DNA of 64,000 nt from Siphonodentalium dalli. Its lineage: Eukaryota; Mollusca; Scaphopoda; Gadilida; Siphonodentaliidae. Positions 33,200-45,722 of this stretch are shown here, one piece after another. Within the stretch, counting starts at the first letter, position 1. Each line of letters starts with the position of its first letter. The position numbers and the translations under genes are program-made. The notes beneath the pieces are model-generated. The model had not been told where the DNA came from. It searched no databases and saw only the letters and a list, made by a program, of their open reading frames with translations. The stretch is taken from assembly GCA_032622095.1 (NCBI GenBank), contig CP136066.1:197152816-197216815 (forward strand). Direction: 5' to 3'.

Positions 33200-33560
33200 C
33201 AGTCATTTAAGGGTTAAAGCCACAATGTCTAATATATACATATCTCGACTCTGCCCGACATCACCTTTATTTGCTACCTTATCACAACAAAGTACCGTAA
33301 CAATAAACGCTATATAATAATCACATGCAATGTTGGGTACACCTGCTAGTCTATAATATATTTTGGAACGTCTGTCTGTCTGTCTGTATGTATGTGTTAT
33401 AGACTCGAAAACTGCTCGACCAATCCCACTCAAATTTGGTATGTACATGTAGGCCTACTTTGATACCGGGAACAATATGGGTGGTGCATTTTCACGTGCG
33501 ACCGTGTCATTGACCTCGCTCATATAGGCATGTTTCTGGACCGATCAATCTCAATATTAA
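33200..33560. other. Non-coding stretch with a CTGT microsatellite
   Basis: A short (TGTC)n/(TGTA)n run at about 33372-33396 is the only repeat seen. Text such as CACTCAAATTTGGTATGTAC resembles consensus animal dispersed repeats. Confidence 0.4.
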
Positions 33561-33569
33561 CATCCTCGA

Positions 33570-34345
33570 CAAATTTAATGTTGATCAGACAAACAGTACG
33601 TGATGATGGATTTAATTTTGAAATCCAAGATGGCCACCAGAGGCCAAGTTTGTTCGCCGAATGACTCCAAAATGACTCGTTCCCATCTACAAGTCAATGT
33701 CAACAGCCATGACAAATTTCATAATGATCCGACCAATGGCACGACTTGCAGCCCGTGCCAAAGGATTTAGTCATGCAAAGAGAAAAATCCAAGATGGTTA
33801 ATTGCCGGCGGCCATGTTTTATGTCCGAATGACCCCCAAATGACTCGTGCCCATCTACCTGTCAATTTAACATCCATGACAAATTTCCTGATGATTTGAC
33901 AATAGGTACGACCAGTAGCCTGTGCTAACAGATTTATTCATACAAAGAGTAAAATCCAAGATGGCTGCTGTGGACATGTTTTAAAATAATTATGGCCGAA
34001 AGACCCCAGAATGACCCCATGTCAATATAAACATCCATGACAAATTTCATGATGATCAGACAAACAGTACGGCCTGTAGCTCATGCTAATAGATTGAATT
34101 TTGAAATCCAAAATAGCCATTGGCGGCCATGTTTTTGGCCAAATGACCCCAAATGACTCGTTCCCATCTACATGTCAACAGCAACAGCAACTTTCATAAT
34201 GATCAGACCAAATGTACGACCTGTAGGCTGTGCTAATGGAAATTGTTGATGGACATCTCCACACAACACATACACGCACACATGGGTGACGGATACCAAG
34301 CCATGGCGATTATAGCTCAAACTTTACAAGTTAAGTTGAGCTAAA
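33570..34345. repeat. Degenerate tandem repeat, about 190-bp unit
   Basis: About four diverged units, each carrying GACAAATTTCATGATGATCA, a GTACGACCTGTAG-type core, AATCCAAGATGGC and AATGACTCGTTCCCATCTAC. The last unit runs into GGAAATTGTTGATGGACATC and ends at GTTGAGCTAAAAA. The family recalls common marine-invertebrate dispersed repeats. Confidence 0.7.
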
Positions 34346-34493
34346 AATCATATTTTGCCCCCTATATCCGCACCATAACGACTGGTTCCTGAAATTAGAA
34401 TAGCTATATAGGCTATATTAATATAGTGGTTGTTGAAATTCCCCCTTCTGGTGACTCGGGTAATGAGAACGGTTCAGAACCCATACTAGTTAT

Positions 34494-34632
34494 CACAGTT
34501 ACTGGACATAACGTCCCAAAATAAGGGTTTAATCGAGTTTATAAATCGGTATCCTAAATAATATTATATTAGGATACCGATTTATAACCTCGATTAAACC
34601 CTTATTTTGGGACTTTATGTCCAGTAACTGTG
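34494..34632. mobile_element. Foldback element, 139 bp, nearly perfect
   Basis: CACAGTTACTGGACATAACG through GGGTTTAATCGAG and TTTATAAATCGGTATCCTAA pairs with its complement after an 8-nt centre. Only a few mismatches are seen. No ORF. Confidence 0.9.
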
Positions 34633-34639
34633 GACACAT

Positions 34640-35455
34640 GTATGCTAATTAACATGCAAGCCATGCGTGTACATGCATAAAATAGTAAAATTTACCGTTA
34701 CTGGATTAATTAATACGCACCTGCTTTGAAATCGAATTAAATCCATTGTGGCCTGATGTGTCTCTGTTTTGTGACCTGTGCAGCACAGTGTTTGCAAGCA
34801 AATGATGAAATGATCGAACAATGATGCAATGATTGTGTGACCAGGTTGGTTGGTTGGTGTACCTGTTGAAGTTATTTTGAGGAGACTTCCGCTCTGTTAA
34901 GTAGCTCCAAGGTTGCTGGTGCAATTATACCCTCAATGCTTTAATCCACGGTAGTACTGTTCTCAGTTGCAGGAGTGTGTGACGTCAGATGGTGCTGTAA
35001 AATGAACAGTTCCATTAAGTGAATGAAGCTTTGCTTCATTATAGTGAAATGTTTGTATTACAGATGAACCGGAATACTTCAAATAGAAAGTTTGGTTGGT
35101 TTGAAGATTCGGCCGAGGGAAGATTTGGCTGTGAAGATTCGGCTGGGAATAGTTTTTTCATGGACAAATCATTATTACTTACACATTGTGTGGTAAATCC
35201 AAATATCACGTCTGAGCACTATATAAGAAGTTACTATTAATAAGCATGTGAGGCAAAAATTATAATTATAAAAGAATGTTTGATCGGGCGTTCAGTGAGT
35301 TAATCAAGACCCTTGTAAATGATCCCACAATCGCTTCAAGTAGTTGTTATTGTTACACCACAATGTGGTGTAAGCTGTTTTTGAGTTTTTGATAATCTAT
35401 GGAGCAGTGAGCGAATACATTGTGGGAGAATTTTATTTTGTACCTTGCTCAATCG
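34640..35455. other. Non-coding stretch, no gene seen
   Basis: GGAAGATTTGGCTGTGAAGATTCGGC-like short duplications (35105-35150) are the only internal structure seen. No splice-bounded coding block was recognised. Confidence 0.4.
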
Positions 35456-35620
35456 TACCGATAGAATCACGTAAATGCTGAAATTGTAAAGTTAACGCCA
35501 CCGTAAATAATATGTTCTTGAAAATATAACTCAAACATACCGATAGAGTCAGGACAGGCTGAAATTGTAAACATAAAGTCACCGGTGTAATAATATGTTC
35601 TTGAAAATATAAATAATCTG
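35456..35620. repeat. 80-bp tandem duplication, 2 copies
   Basis: TACCGATAGAATCACG... and TACCGATAGAGTCAGG... head two copies that share GCTGAAATTGTAAA and AATATGTTCTTGAAAATATA. Confidence 0.8.
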
Positions 35621-35802
35621 ATAGCCTGAAAATAATGTATAACCCATTGGGAACCCCTGGTGTAGTGAAGTGAATTATGGGTAATTTTAATTGGAGCGCG
35701 CATGTCTGTTCTGTTGGAGACTTGGATTAACCGCCATCTTTTATTTTCTGGTCATCAAGTCAAAACTGTATCTTATACACAATGTGTATGTACCGATGGA
35801 TG

Positions 35803-35880
35803 TATCGCGACTGGACTTGTTTTCGTGGTCATATAGGCCCTATATAACCTATGATCACGAAAACGAGCAGAGTCGGGATA
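35803..35880. repeat. Short foldback hairpin
   Basis: TATCGCGACTGGAC...TTTTCGTGGTCATATAGG pairs with CCTATGATCACGAAAA...GAGTCGGGATA, with a loop of about 9 nt. Confidence 0.75.
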
Positions 35881-35889
35881 TCTGATAGA

Positions 35890-36680
35890 ATTCCAGGAAT
35901 TGTACATTCACTTCCAATAGTATAGATTCACTGCAATCTGCCGCGGAAATCCCAAAATTGTAGGCTACTTTCATTTTCAATAGGATTTTCCACTTTCACT
36001 TTTCACTTTTACCACGCAAAGCGACCTTAGTTGACACATATATATGGCACACTGGCTGAGTCCATGACAAATAGTTTATGTAGAATGCTTCTATCGTTTA
36101 ATTAAAGCTCACCTCGGTAAAACGCATGTCAATCGTATTTGTTTACAAATTGCATTGGGTGCGATGATTTTCAGTAGGTCCCGATTTGTGGAGGTCACTT
36201 TGGGGAAGTCCCCGCATTCGCGGAGGTCCCCTAAAATGGGCGATATATATAGATTTTAATGAGGGAACGGGTGCGTATATGTCAATTGATACGTATCTTA
36301 AACAAATAACGACACGATCATCATAATAGAGGTCTGTTCTATCAATTATATATGCGCCGAGTTCACTTGGTGTAAATCAACCGGCGATAAATATTCTCGT
36401 GTGCCAGAAGGACTCCTTAAAGTTGTGAATAAGATGAATATTTATTAGATGTTATTTAACAAGTCATTAGTTAGCGCATATATTAGCGCTAACTAATGAA
36501 TAATATTTTATATTATAATTATATTATAATTTATATTTATGGCTAATAATATGATCTTGGTGGCGTTACCATTTCTGACAATGGTTTTCTTGTTACAACT
36601 AATTGTCATTTCAATAAGACAAAGACCATGGTGCCACCAAGCCACAATTCCTGATCAATAGACTGGCCGAATCTTCTCAG
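35890..36680. other. Non-coding stretch with a small palindrome
   Basis: A 17-bp-arm palindrome, ATTAGTTAGCGCATATATTAGCGCTAACTAAT, written here as arms ATTAGTTAGCGC and GCGCTAACTAAT, lies at about 36466-36497. No gene seen. Confidence 0.5.
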
Positions 36681-36681
36681 C

Positions 36682-37293
36682 CTAATCTTCCTGCGACCGA
36701 AAAATACCGAGCCGAATCTTCCCGTTCCCGGTTTGATAACCCACAAGTGTTTGAAGGTCCATTAAGGAGATTGTTGAAGTGTCTTTTGTATCATTTAGAG
36801 AGGAAATGTTACTAAACAGGGCATCTCTTTGTGTTGAATATAATTGGCAGTCAAAGAAGAAATGGTTAATAGTTTCAACACAACCACATGCACAATTTGG
36901 AGAGTCTGATAAACCAAGTAGATGTTTGTGTGCATTAAGTAATGTATGTCCAATAATAATTCTGTTGATCATTATTTCAGTCTTTCTGTTAGGATGATAC
37001 TTCGCAATGAGACCTTTGAAGTTATGTTGAACTGAGGGAAACAGTTCATATAAATGTCTGGCAGTTTCACGTAGGTCCCATTTAAATTGCCATTTGTTTT
37101 TAATGACACCAGACACAAACGGTTTGAAGTCCTTAACTGATTTCCCGTCAGAAGGTATCAGATCCTTGTTGGAAATTAATGTGGTCCTTGCTGCCTCTTT
37201 AGCAGCCTGATCAGCTAGTTCGTTTCCTTTGATGCCAATATGACTACTAGTCCATTTCATCTTGATTGATATTAAAGGCTTGAGGAGTTCCAA
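36682..37293 (-). pseudogene. RNase H domain end of a non-LTR retrotransposon
   Basis: The minus frame of about 200 codons begins inside an RNase H fold. It shows WTSSHIGIKGNELADQAAKE, the conserved histidine and last aspartate region of RNase HI, then a long C-terminal extension. That extension has a CCHC-like group (CACGCVETINHFFFDC) typical of I/R1/LOA-type LINE tails. The upstream RNase H strands with the other acidic residues and the whole RT are absent. The fragment is 5'-truncated. The frame is intact, so it may be a fairly young truncation, but alone it encodes no complete enzyme. Confidence 0.75.
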
Positions 37294-37414
37294 TTGGTGA
37301 ATAGTGACAAGGCGATAAAAATAAATGGTGATGCAATGTTATTGTTTCGGTTTCCCAATCACGTTATTCGATTACATGGAAACAGAAACTTATTGAATTA
37401 TGAAAATAGCTTGT

Positions 37415-37535
37415 CAGTTGCCATTTACTGATTCCATTTGGAAACGGGCCAGTTGGTTGCCATTTACTGATTCCATTTGGAAACGGGCCAGCTGGTTGCC
37501 ATTTACTGATTCCATTTGGAAACGGGCCAGCTCGC
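37415..37535. repeat. 39-bp tandem repeat, 3 copies
   Basis: Unit GTTGCCATTTACTGATTCCA followed by TTTGGAAACGGGCCAGCTG; the three copies are nearly identical. Confidence 0.9.
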
Positions 37536-37559
37536 CCCAGTCGACATGCCAATAACAAA

Positions 37560-37930
37560 ATTAATATCTCTGTATCTGTATGAGTATTGTATTTGATGTT
37601 TGATATCTAAATAAATATTGTTTCCACCAAGTCTGGCAAATTCTAAACGTTCGACGTTTGATAGAAAAACTACAAATTTCACACTTAATATTTATTTAAG
37701 AATAAAATTATCATAACAATTTAAATCTATTTTTGGCATGAAACTTCCAATTGTTTAAAATGTTTTACAAAATGGGGTGGGGTGGGGGTCAACTGGTCGA
37801 GGTCCGTTTAAAATATATGTTTAACGACTTATCCTCTGGCCACATGAACGCGTCAAAATCATACAATTACTACTATGTTTAATTTAAGACTCGAAAATGG
37901 TATGTCCCTTAATTACCATGCATATATGGT
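37560..37930. repeat. Dispersed repeat fragment and unique sequence
   Basis: 37720-37790 carries the TATTTTTGGCATGAAACTTC / TTTACAAAATGGGGTGGGG text related to 19870-19950. Otherwise empty. Confidence 0.45.
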
Positions 37931-37934
37931 AAAA

Positions 37935-39640
37935 TGGGGGGGGGGGTGAGAACAAATAAAAACCCTGTCGCCACGTCACTGAAATGTGTAAAACAATAAT
38001 GAATACCAGACACATAAATGTCACGATGAACCGAAAGGATGTGCTCCCATTATTAACTGCGTGTGTAGATAAATGGACGATATATAAAGAGTATAGTATA
38101 CCAGGGTCTTGAATGCCTGGGTCACTTTACAAAAAGTTGCTGGTGAAAGAGAAAGGCGAATACTCACTGTTTTGTGGGGACCCCATTAACCCATTTAATA
38201 TCTTGACCAGAACTGAAGTTATATTCTCTCATACTTAGCTGAGTGTGTGATCGAAAGGTATTGCTATCATGGAATTATTAATTGATATATGGGTGATCTG
38301 GTTCCCCCGAAATCCTGGAACACTTTGCAAAAAGCGGCGGGCAAACAAGAAAGGCGATTTTTCTAGGTCTTGATGACCCCACTATCCAACTTGAAGTCTT
38401 ACAAAAATTATATGCTCTCAATTTTAACTGAAGTTTTGGATAAATGGGATTATTATCTGGATATACGAATCTGTTATGGATGAGATGGTTCCCGAAAGCC
38501 TATGGTACTTTACAACAAGTGGTCGGCAAACGAAAGGGCTAAATTTCACTCTCAGGGGACTCCATCCCTATTTGAAGTATTGAACACACACCACTAGCTC
38601 AAGGCATAAGCTATCCATATTACCCGAGATTGTGGCCGAATAGCTGTTCTGTCAGAAAAGATGCAATGGTCTCGTGAGCCCAACGTTCGCGAAAACACCG
38701 TGGCACCTTACACAAAGCAGATGACAAACGATGAAGGCGAATTATAAGGGACCCCTACCCCGTGTAAACCATTGAACCTACCACGAACTGAAAGAATGTG
38801 CCCTCAGGGTCAAACGACGATCTGGACAAATGACTATTCTATTCAGAAATACACAATTGTTATTGATGGGTTAATACCCGACAGTCAGGGACACTTTACA
38901 AAAAGCGACTGAAAAATAAATAATGCGATTTTTCAATGTTTGTATTACCCCCTTCCCAATTTGAAGACTAGAACACACCACGGACTGGAACGATATATCA
39001 TCATTGACTGCTGTTACTCGAAATAGTCAATCCCAAGGACGTACACAATGTAAATAGATGGATTTGGGTACTGAAAGAATGAGCACTTAACGAAAAGTGG
39101 CTGGAAAATAAGAAAGGCAAAATTTTGAGGACCCCTACTTTATTTGAAGTCTTGGATGACACCACATGGTGAAATGATATGACCTCAATATTAACCGAGG
39201 GTTTGACCAAAGGTTATTTTTTATCAGGATATACATGTGTTGGTTCCCGAAAGTCTGCATCATGTGGCACTCCACAACAAGCGGCTTGCAAGTGTTCACT
39301 GTTTTATGTACCCCTACCCTATTTGAAGTCTTGAACACATCATGTACTGGAGGGATTATGAATTCAATATCAACATATATTATGGCCGAACTATGCGATA
39401 TATAAGGCTGTATTGGTTTCCGACCGCATGTGGCACTTTACAAAAAGCGGCTGGCAAATAACAAAAATTAAATTTTAACTGTTTATGTGACAATTACGCT
39501 ATTTTAAATCACGAAAACACAACGAACTTGATGAACATGCTCCCAGTTTTAACTCAGTCTGTGGAGATATGGTAGTTCTATCCGGAGGTGAACAATTTAT
39601 CTGGGAGAGAGATTGTATGGGGAAAATTAGGATGTAATCC
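37935..39640. repeat. Diverged satellite, unit about 185-200 bp, eight copies
   Basis: The motif CACTTTACAAAAAGCGGCTG recurs at about 38122, 38321, 38508, 38702, 38889, 39085, 39268 and 39430. Each copy is followed by AAAGGCGA..., a GGACCCCTAYCC block and TTGAAGTCTTGAACACA. Units have diverged strongly from each other, so the array is old. Several frames stay partly open, but no protein is supported. Confidence 0.85.
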
Positions 39641-39649
39641 AGTTGGAGC

Positions 39650-40160
39650 TGATTGGATACAATGATATACACATAGTTTCGTTGGAGGTGATTGGACGCA
39701 ATGATACACAGATAATGTTGTTTTCGTCATTGATACGTCCGTCGCCGTGAGATTGTAGACGATCTGGTGGTGGTAAATTTCGCGCTCAGCAGGGTTTCAA
39801 TGCTCTTCACGACGTTTTAACAAATGGCAGCGTTATGGAAATCGCTTTGTTTTCGAGATAAATGTCTGAACCCCATCAACTATTTTAATATTTTCGCGAT
39901 GACTGAGTTGCTGTACATACAAAAGAGTATTTGTGATAAAATTAAATTCAGTATGGTGCATAGAAGTTCAGTCTTAGGACCACTGTATTCCAATAAGTAA
40001 TGATATGCTTTTTCTATTTGCCACAATGACAGAGAGGGGACGTTTTAATGTGATTACTCAATTGGCCATAGTGCATACTGCATTTCAATCTTAAACGAGA
40101 TGGAGTACTTGTGATATGCGACACTTACTGTATGTAATAGCAATTAAATGCGTTGTTTTT
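39650..40160. other. Non-coding stretch, no gene seen
   Basis: Unique AT-rich sequence between the satellite and the 0.7-kb duplication. Confidence 0.4.
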
Positions 40161-40164
40161 GTAA

Positions 40165-41500
40165 TTTGGGGTATGGAAGCCCGAACACGTCTTTAATCAC
40201 TTACGCAATGTCCCCGGGCTCCATTTTCAGCAAAATAATTATGTTGGGTCCCAGTATGATCAATTGGGAAATTTGGTAAAGTTCTGAACAAAAATATGTA
40301 ATTTGTTTTACCAAAAACGTGTTTGGGGAGGGGTAGCTAAAATCCATTATTTCGCAAATTGTTCTAAATTTCAGTTAACTTCTTTCTTCATATGCTTGGC
40401 AGATAACTGCTTCACCATAATAATTAAATATTTCGGCATTGTAACAATATCCATTTGAATAATAATGTTTGAAAAATAATATTTTTGTGAAAAAGTGCGA
40501 TTTTTCAGCAATAAATAAAAGTTTTCGCTCCAAATGGCAGGAAAATCTAAATTAAACAACACTTTTTTTCATATCAGGTAGAGGTATGGTATGATGTATT
40601 AATTTTAACCCCAACAATATGGCCAAATATGCTAGGACATAGCCACAGGGCTCGCTTTACCAAAATCGTTAATTTCTGGAAAAAGTCACTGGAGGTTATC
40701 CTCATCGTCGATTTGTCAATATCCACGACCAATTCCGTTATTTTTCAACTTCTGTCAAATTCTTTCTACTTGTGATGTCCAGATAACTAATGAGCCATAT
40801 GAATTATATAGTTGGTCACGTGTTGTGTATAACAAAGATTTTAGTACTTAACATCGATGTTAATGCATGCAAAATTACCTGTTATCAATAAAATAATTTT
40901 TGTTGTTGTAACTGGGGGTCTGAAAGCCTGAAAACATATGTAATCGATTAAACGGCATCTCTGGACAACACTTTCAGTACAAGATTCATATTGGGTCCCA
41001 TTCAGATCAATTCGAAAATGTTTGTAATGTCATTATCAAAAATATGTATTTTTTTCGACCAAAAACGTGTTTGGGGGAGGGTAGCTAAAATCCAATATCT
41101 CGCAAACCGTTCAAATATTTTGTAAACTTCTTTCTTCATATGCTTCTCAGATAACCAATACACCATATGGACTAAATATTTCAATATTATTGCAATATCC
41201 GTTTGAATGATAATGTTCGAAAAATAAATTTATTTTTTAAAAGAGCGATTTTTCAACAAAAAATAAATGTTTCGGCTCCAAATGGCACGACAATCCAAAT
41301 TAACCGACACTTCTTGCATATCAGGTACAGATATGGTATGATGTAGTCATTTTAACACCAACAATGTGGGAAAATAACTTAGGACATAGCCGCAGGGCTC
41401 ACTGTACCACAATCGTTAATTTCTGGGAAAAGTCACTGGTGGGTATCGTTCATCGTCGATTTGAGAATAGCCACCACCAATTCCGTTATTTTTCACTACC
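40165..41500. repeat. 0.75-kb direct duplication, 2 copies
   Basis: Landmarks GGTCCCA-TATGATCAATT, ACCAAAAACGTGTTTGGGGA, AACTTCTTTCTTCATATGCT, GCTCCAAATGGCA and AGGACATAGCCACAGGGCTC occur in the same order in 40165-40760 and 40915-41500. The offset is about 745 bp. Divergence is moderate. Confidence 0.85.
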
Positions 41501-41699
41501 ATTTTCGTAAAGAGTATATATTTCTCCTTTAAAAAGTTAGTTTTAACTTGTTCTACCGTGTGTAGGGGTATCTCGAAAACTAGAGCTCTTTTTCGATTTG
41601 GCCGCTGTACTATAATACTGGTTATTGCATCAAGACCAGACAATGGAAGGAATGACTTCTATTGTATGGCACAGAATGTATATAATACAGTCAACGTGT

Positions 41700-42425
41700 A
41701 AAATAAGTTAATTTATCACTTTACAAATTGACTGAAAATTCCAATCAAATTGATTGAACTTATTCGGCATTTGTTTGACACATTGACTGAAATAATTTTT
41801 CAAAATTTTGAGAGCAGAAACCACACAAACTGAGACAATGCCTTGCAGAAAATTGAAGACCATATTTATTAGATAATAATTAGCGAATCTGCTTGTGATC
41901 AATCAATTCTGTAGCATTATGTTGTTTCTCCCGAGACTTTGTGTCGCAACATGAGCAGCTGGGTGGTCCAGACAAAATGGCATAAGTTATGGAAACGTTA
42001 TTCTGCAAATCAACTCGTTCAGTATGGCTAGTGTTGATTCAGGTGATTTGAGCACTCATTCCGTAAATAGTTGGTTCAGAAAAGATATTCAGATGGACAG
42101 TCTCTACCGATGACGAAATGTGAATATTACAATTTGGTTGACGAGTTGAAGGAATCCAATGCAACATAAACTAAAACGAATAAACAGTACTACATTCTCG
42201 GACGTTACGAAATTATGAGATGTGGAGATGTTGAGAAAAAGAAGTTTTCCACTATCTCCATCACAGTGATATTAAAAAATAATTTCAGTCAATATGTCAA
42301 AAACCTAACTTTTCAGTCAATTTGTACAATGACTGGAATTTTCAGTCAATTTGTGAAGTGACTGAGACAGGCATTTAAAAAATGACTGGAAATTTCAGTC
42401 AATTTACAAAATGACTGATTTTGAC
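41700..42425. mobile_element. Possible TIR element built of GACTGAAAATTTCAGTC-type motifs
   Basis: TTTACAAATTGACTGAAAAT at the left and multiple TTTCAGTCAATTTGT...ATGACTG repeats at the right (42285-42420) are in inverted orientation. ATTGACTGAAATAATTTTT is mirrored by AAAAATAATTTCAGTCAAT. The ends are not sharp and no target duplication is clear. Confidence 0.55.
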
Positions 42426-42429
42426 ATTG

Positions 42430-43740
42430 CCATATTTGTAACATATGCACGAGGTGACTCAACTAGATATCACAGTGTGAAACAACAGAACCCACACAAA
42501 CAATTATGTACATCTGTATAGTTACGTGCGCTCGCGCAACAGTATGGCGATCAGACAGATTCGTAGGTTGGTGTCACCCTACTCCGTTTCACTCCATGAC
42601 GTCACTAAAAACGACGTAAAACCTCGTGGCGTTCTGACATTTTTACTGTGCCGCGTTTTTGCTATGTTTATTTTATGTGTTGTTTTCATTTATTTGTTTG
42701 TCGCCGATATCGGCATTTGTCGGGATTCCCTGTTTCTATATTTAAAACTGGCATGCTCTTATTGAGCCTCGATTTCGATTTTTTCTCCCAGGTCAAAATA
42801 CGTCAGAGTTATGACAAAAATAGATCGACCTACATTTTCTCCATCAACACTCTACACCAAAGAGTCTATAGACTCCTTCGGGACCTACATAGACTCCTTC
42901 ATTTTGGGTATTTTTACTTATAATTGGGAAGTTTTATCATTTTTGGTTCGTGCGAAGACCTCTTTTTATCGTGCGGGAAAAGAGAGACATTCAAAACGCG
43001 ATTTCGTAATTCGACGCAATAGGCTGAATAGCCTAACCTTCAGCCGAGTTCCGGGTCAAATACGACGAATGAAGTAACACAAAACAAAACGCATTTGTTG
43101 ACATAAACACCGTTTGAAGAGTTTATTATTACATAAAATGATCGTTATTGATTAATTATTGATTAATTATTGATATTTATTGTTGCATATTGGCTGCTAT
43201 CAATATTTACAAAAATGGTATTAATTATTTCTTATAATTGCTCCTTTGGTCAACTTTGACTATCGGATAATGACAATGAAAATATTCCGCTGAAAAAAAT
43301 GTAATCGATATTAAAGTCTCATCCTTTCGGCAACATGGAATTGGTTTTAATTACTTAAATGATTAATATAGTAATTTGCCTTTTATCTGTGATGAAATGA
43401 GAAATAGTAATTGTGTTTTTTTGCTAACATTAAATTAAATAAATTAAGTAAAATACAGTGAAATTATTTTTTAAATTATTGTTTATTACATTTTTGCGCA
43501 CGTTGGCATCTCTCTGAGTGCATTCTAGTTTGTCTTATGTCCAATAAAAATAACACACATGTAAACATATGATATAATATAAGATGAGACAATACGAATT
43601 ATAATAGTATACATGCATGGACGGATTGGCTGGAAAGGGGCATTAAACAACATGCCCAAGGGCTTATATTAAGTTAGCTCGAGAAGGAATGGAAATGTTA
43701 CAGTGTCACGAGAGGTGGAGGGAACAGTCTGAAAGAGACC
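42430..43740. other. Non-coding stretch, no gene seen
   Basis: Contains a few short ORFs without recognisable domains. A GACTCCTTCGGGACCTACATA / GACTCCTTC duplication at 42868-42900 is the only structure noted. Confidence 0.4.
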
Positions 43741-43749
43741 ATTTAATAT

Positions 43750-45117
43750 CGCGGTGGGGAATCACGTGGTTTCGAGTTTGGTGACTACCACTCATTCAAA
43801 ATGTGCAAATGCACAAAACATAATATATGAGGAACCGACACAAAACATAATATATGAGGAACTGACACAAAACATAATATATGAGGAACTCACACAAAAC
43901 ATAATATATGAGGAACCGACACAAAACATAATATATGAGGACCTGACACAAAACATACTATATGAGGACCTGACACAAAACATAATATATGAGGAACTCA
44001 CACAAAACATAATATATGGGGAACTGACACAAAACATAATATATGAGGAACTCACACAAAACATAATATATGGGGAACTGACACAAAACATAATATATGA
44101 GGAACTGAGACAAAACATAATATATGAGGAACTGACACAAAACATAATATATGAGGAACTGACACAAAACATAATATATGAGGAACTCACACAAAACATA
44201 ATATATGGGGAACTGACACAAAACATAATATATGAGGAACTCACACAAAACATAATATATGGGGAACTGACACAAAACATAATATATGAGGAACTGACAC
44301 AAAACATAATATATGAGGAACTGACACAAAACATAATATATGAGGAACTCACACAAAACATAATATATGAGGAACGCACACACAACACCATATATGAGGA
44401 ACTGATACAAAACATAATATAATAATATATGAGGAACTGACACAAAACATAATATATGAGGAACTGACACAAAACATAATATATGAGGAACTGACACAAA
44501 ACATAATATATGAGGAACTGACACAAAACATAGTATATGAGGAACTGACACAAAACATAATATATGAGGAACTGACACAAAACATAATATATGAGGAACT
44601 GACACAAAACATAATATATGAGGAACTGACACAAAACATAATATATGAGGAACTGACACAAAACATAATATATGAGGAACTGACACAAAACATAATATAT
44701 GAGGAACTGACACAAAACAAAGCATTTTGACTGTTACGAGCATATGCTATTTATTTTAAAAAACAAGTTGATACCTTATTTGTTCGGAGATACGCAGTAG
44801 TTTTCTATAACATTCTGACCTAAGTTGCCAGGTGGAGGTTCACGAATACACAAGTCCATCTACATCTATAGGAGAATCCTTCGATTGACAACTTAGGTCA
44901 GAATGTTAGAGCAAACAACTGTCAGTTTGGACACAAATGAGGTATCAGCCTGTTTGAAAAATAGTATAGCATGTGCTCGTAGCTGCCAACATACACTGTA
45001 ATGTATCATTATCTTAGTTTATGACCATTTTACTCGTTTCTGTCACATTTTCGATTGCCTCGCCCATTTTGAATGCGTGATACTCATCAACTCGAAACCA
45101 TGTGATTTCCCACCGTG
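43750..45117. mobile_element. TIR element copy B: CACGGTG terminus, 5-bp TSD AATAT, expanded internal minisatellite
   Basis: The left end (CGCGGTGGGGAATCACGTGG) and the complement of the right end (CACGGTGGGAAATCACATGG) form terminal repeats of about 50 bp, flanked by AATAT at 43745-43749 and 45118-45122. It is the sister of copy A at 18487 and shares the internal hairpin (CATTCTGACCTAAGTTG / CAACTTAGGTCAGAATG). It is about 570 bp longer because a 27-bp motif, present once in copy A, has grown to a large array. No transposase is encoded. Confidence 0.88.
43811..44720. repeat. 27-bp minisatellite inside TIR element copy B, about 34 copies
   Basis: Unit ATAATATATGAGGAACTGAC followed by ACAAAAC. 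Variants alternate GAACTGACA and GAACTCACA with GGGGAACTG in a partly regular pattern in the first half. The second half is more homogeneous, so it probably expanded later. A short ATAATATAATA break at 44411-44425 separates the halves. Frames on both strands are open because 27 is divisible by three. I do not count these as proteins. Confidence 0.95.
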
Positions 45118-45264
45118 AATATGCCTGCACCAGAAGGGGGTCTGCCTGTAGTTATACCATAGCAAATGTTCAGATAATAAGTTCATATAGGTCGTTTGTT
45201 CAACTTAATATATCTAAACATCATGCATTTATCTCGCAAGAATCAATAATACAGGTTATTTTAA

Positions 45265-45718
45265 AGGTACTCAATCCGATTAAACACCCCTAAATTACTA
45301 TTTCTTTGGCTTCGGGGGTAAACAATATCTGATTCGAGACGCGGAACCTACCCATAAACGATCAGAGTGATCAGATATCGATTTTTGAAGTTTGTTATTT
45401 CAATTGTTTGTGGCCCAGAAACACGCCGTCAAATGGATGGTCTCGATCAAAATTGCGGATGAAGATGGATAACTCTAAAACAAGTGGTAATACGGCCAAA
45501 TTTCGTGAATACTCAAGACTTACTGATAATACGGCGATATTTCGTTGATCAAAATGCTGATAAATAACACGTTTTGGGAAATTTGATACCATAGTTGACA
45601 GTGGTTATCATTATTTGGTTGCAATTACTCGATTCTGATAACTAAGGCGTATTTTGAAGAAATGTTGTTGTTGTTGTATCTCGATTATATGAGGACCCTC
45701 TGTTCGGATTGAGTACCT
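45265..45718. mobile_element. TTAA-flanked TIR element, second full-length copy
   Basis: AGGTACTCAATCCGATTAAA at the left and TTCGGATTGAGTACCT at the right, bounded by TTAA at 45261-45264 and 45719-45722. Collinear with 20842-21295. Confidence 0.9.
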
Positions 45719-45722
45719 TTAA

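Noticed and set aside
43754-44743. Long repetitive proteins on both strands (up to 307 codons)
   Set aside because: They are by-products of the 27-bp array inside TIR element copy B; all three frames and both strands are open.
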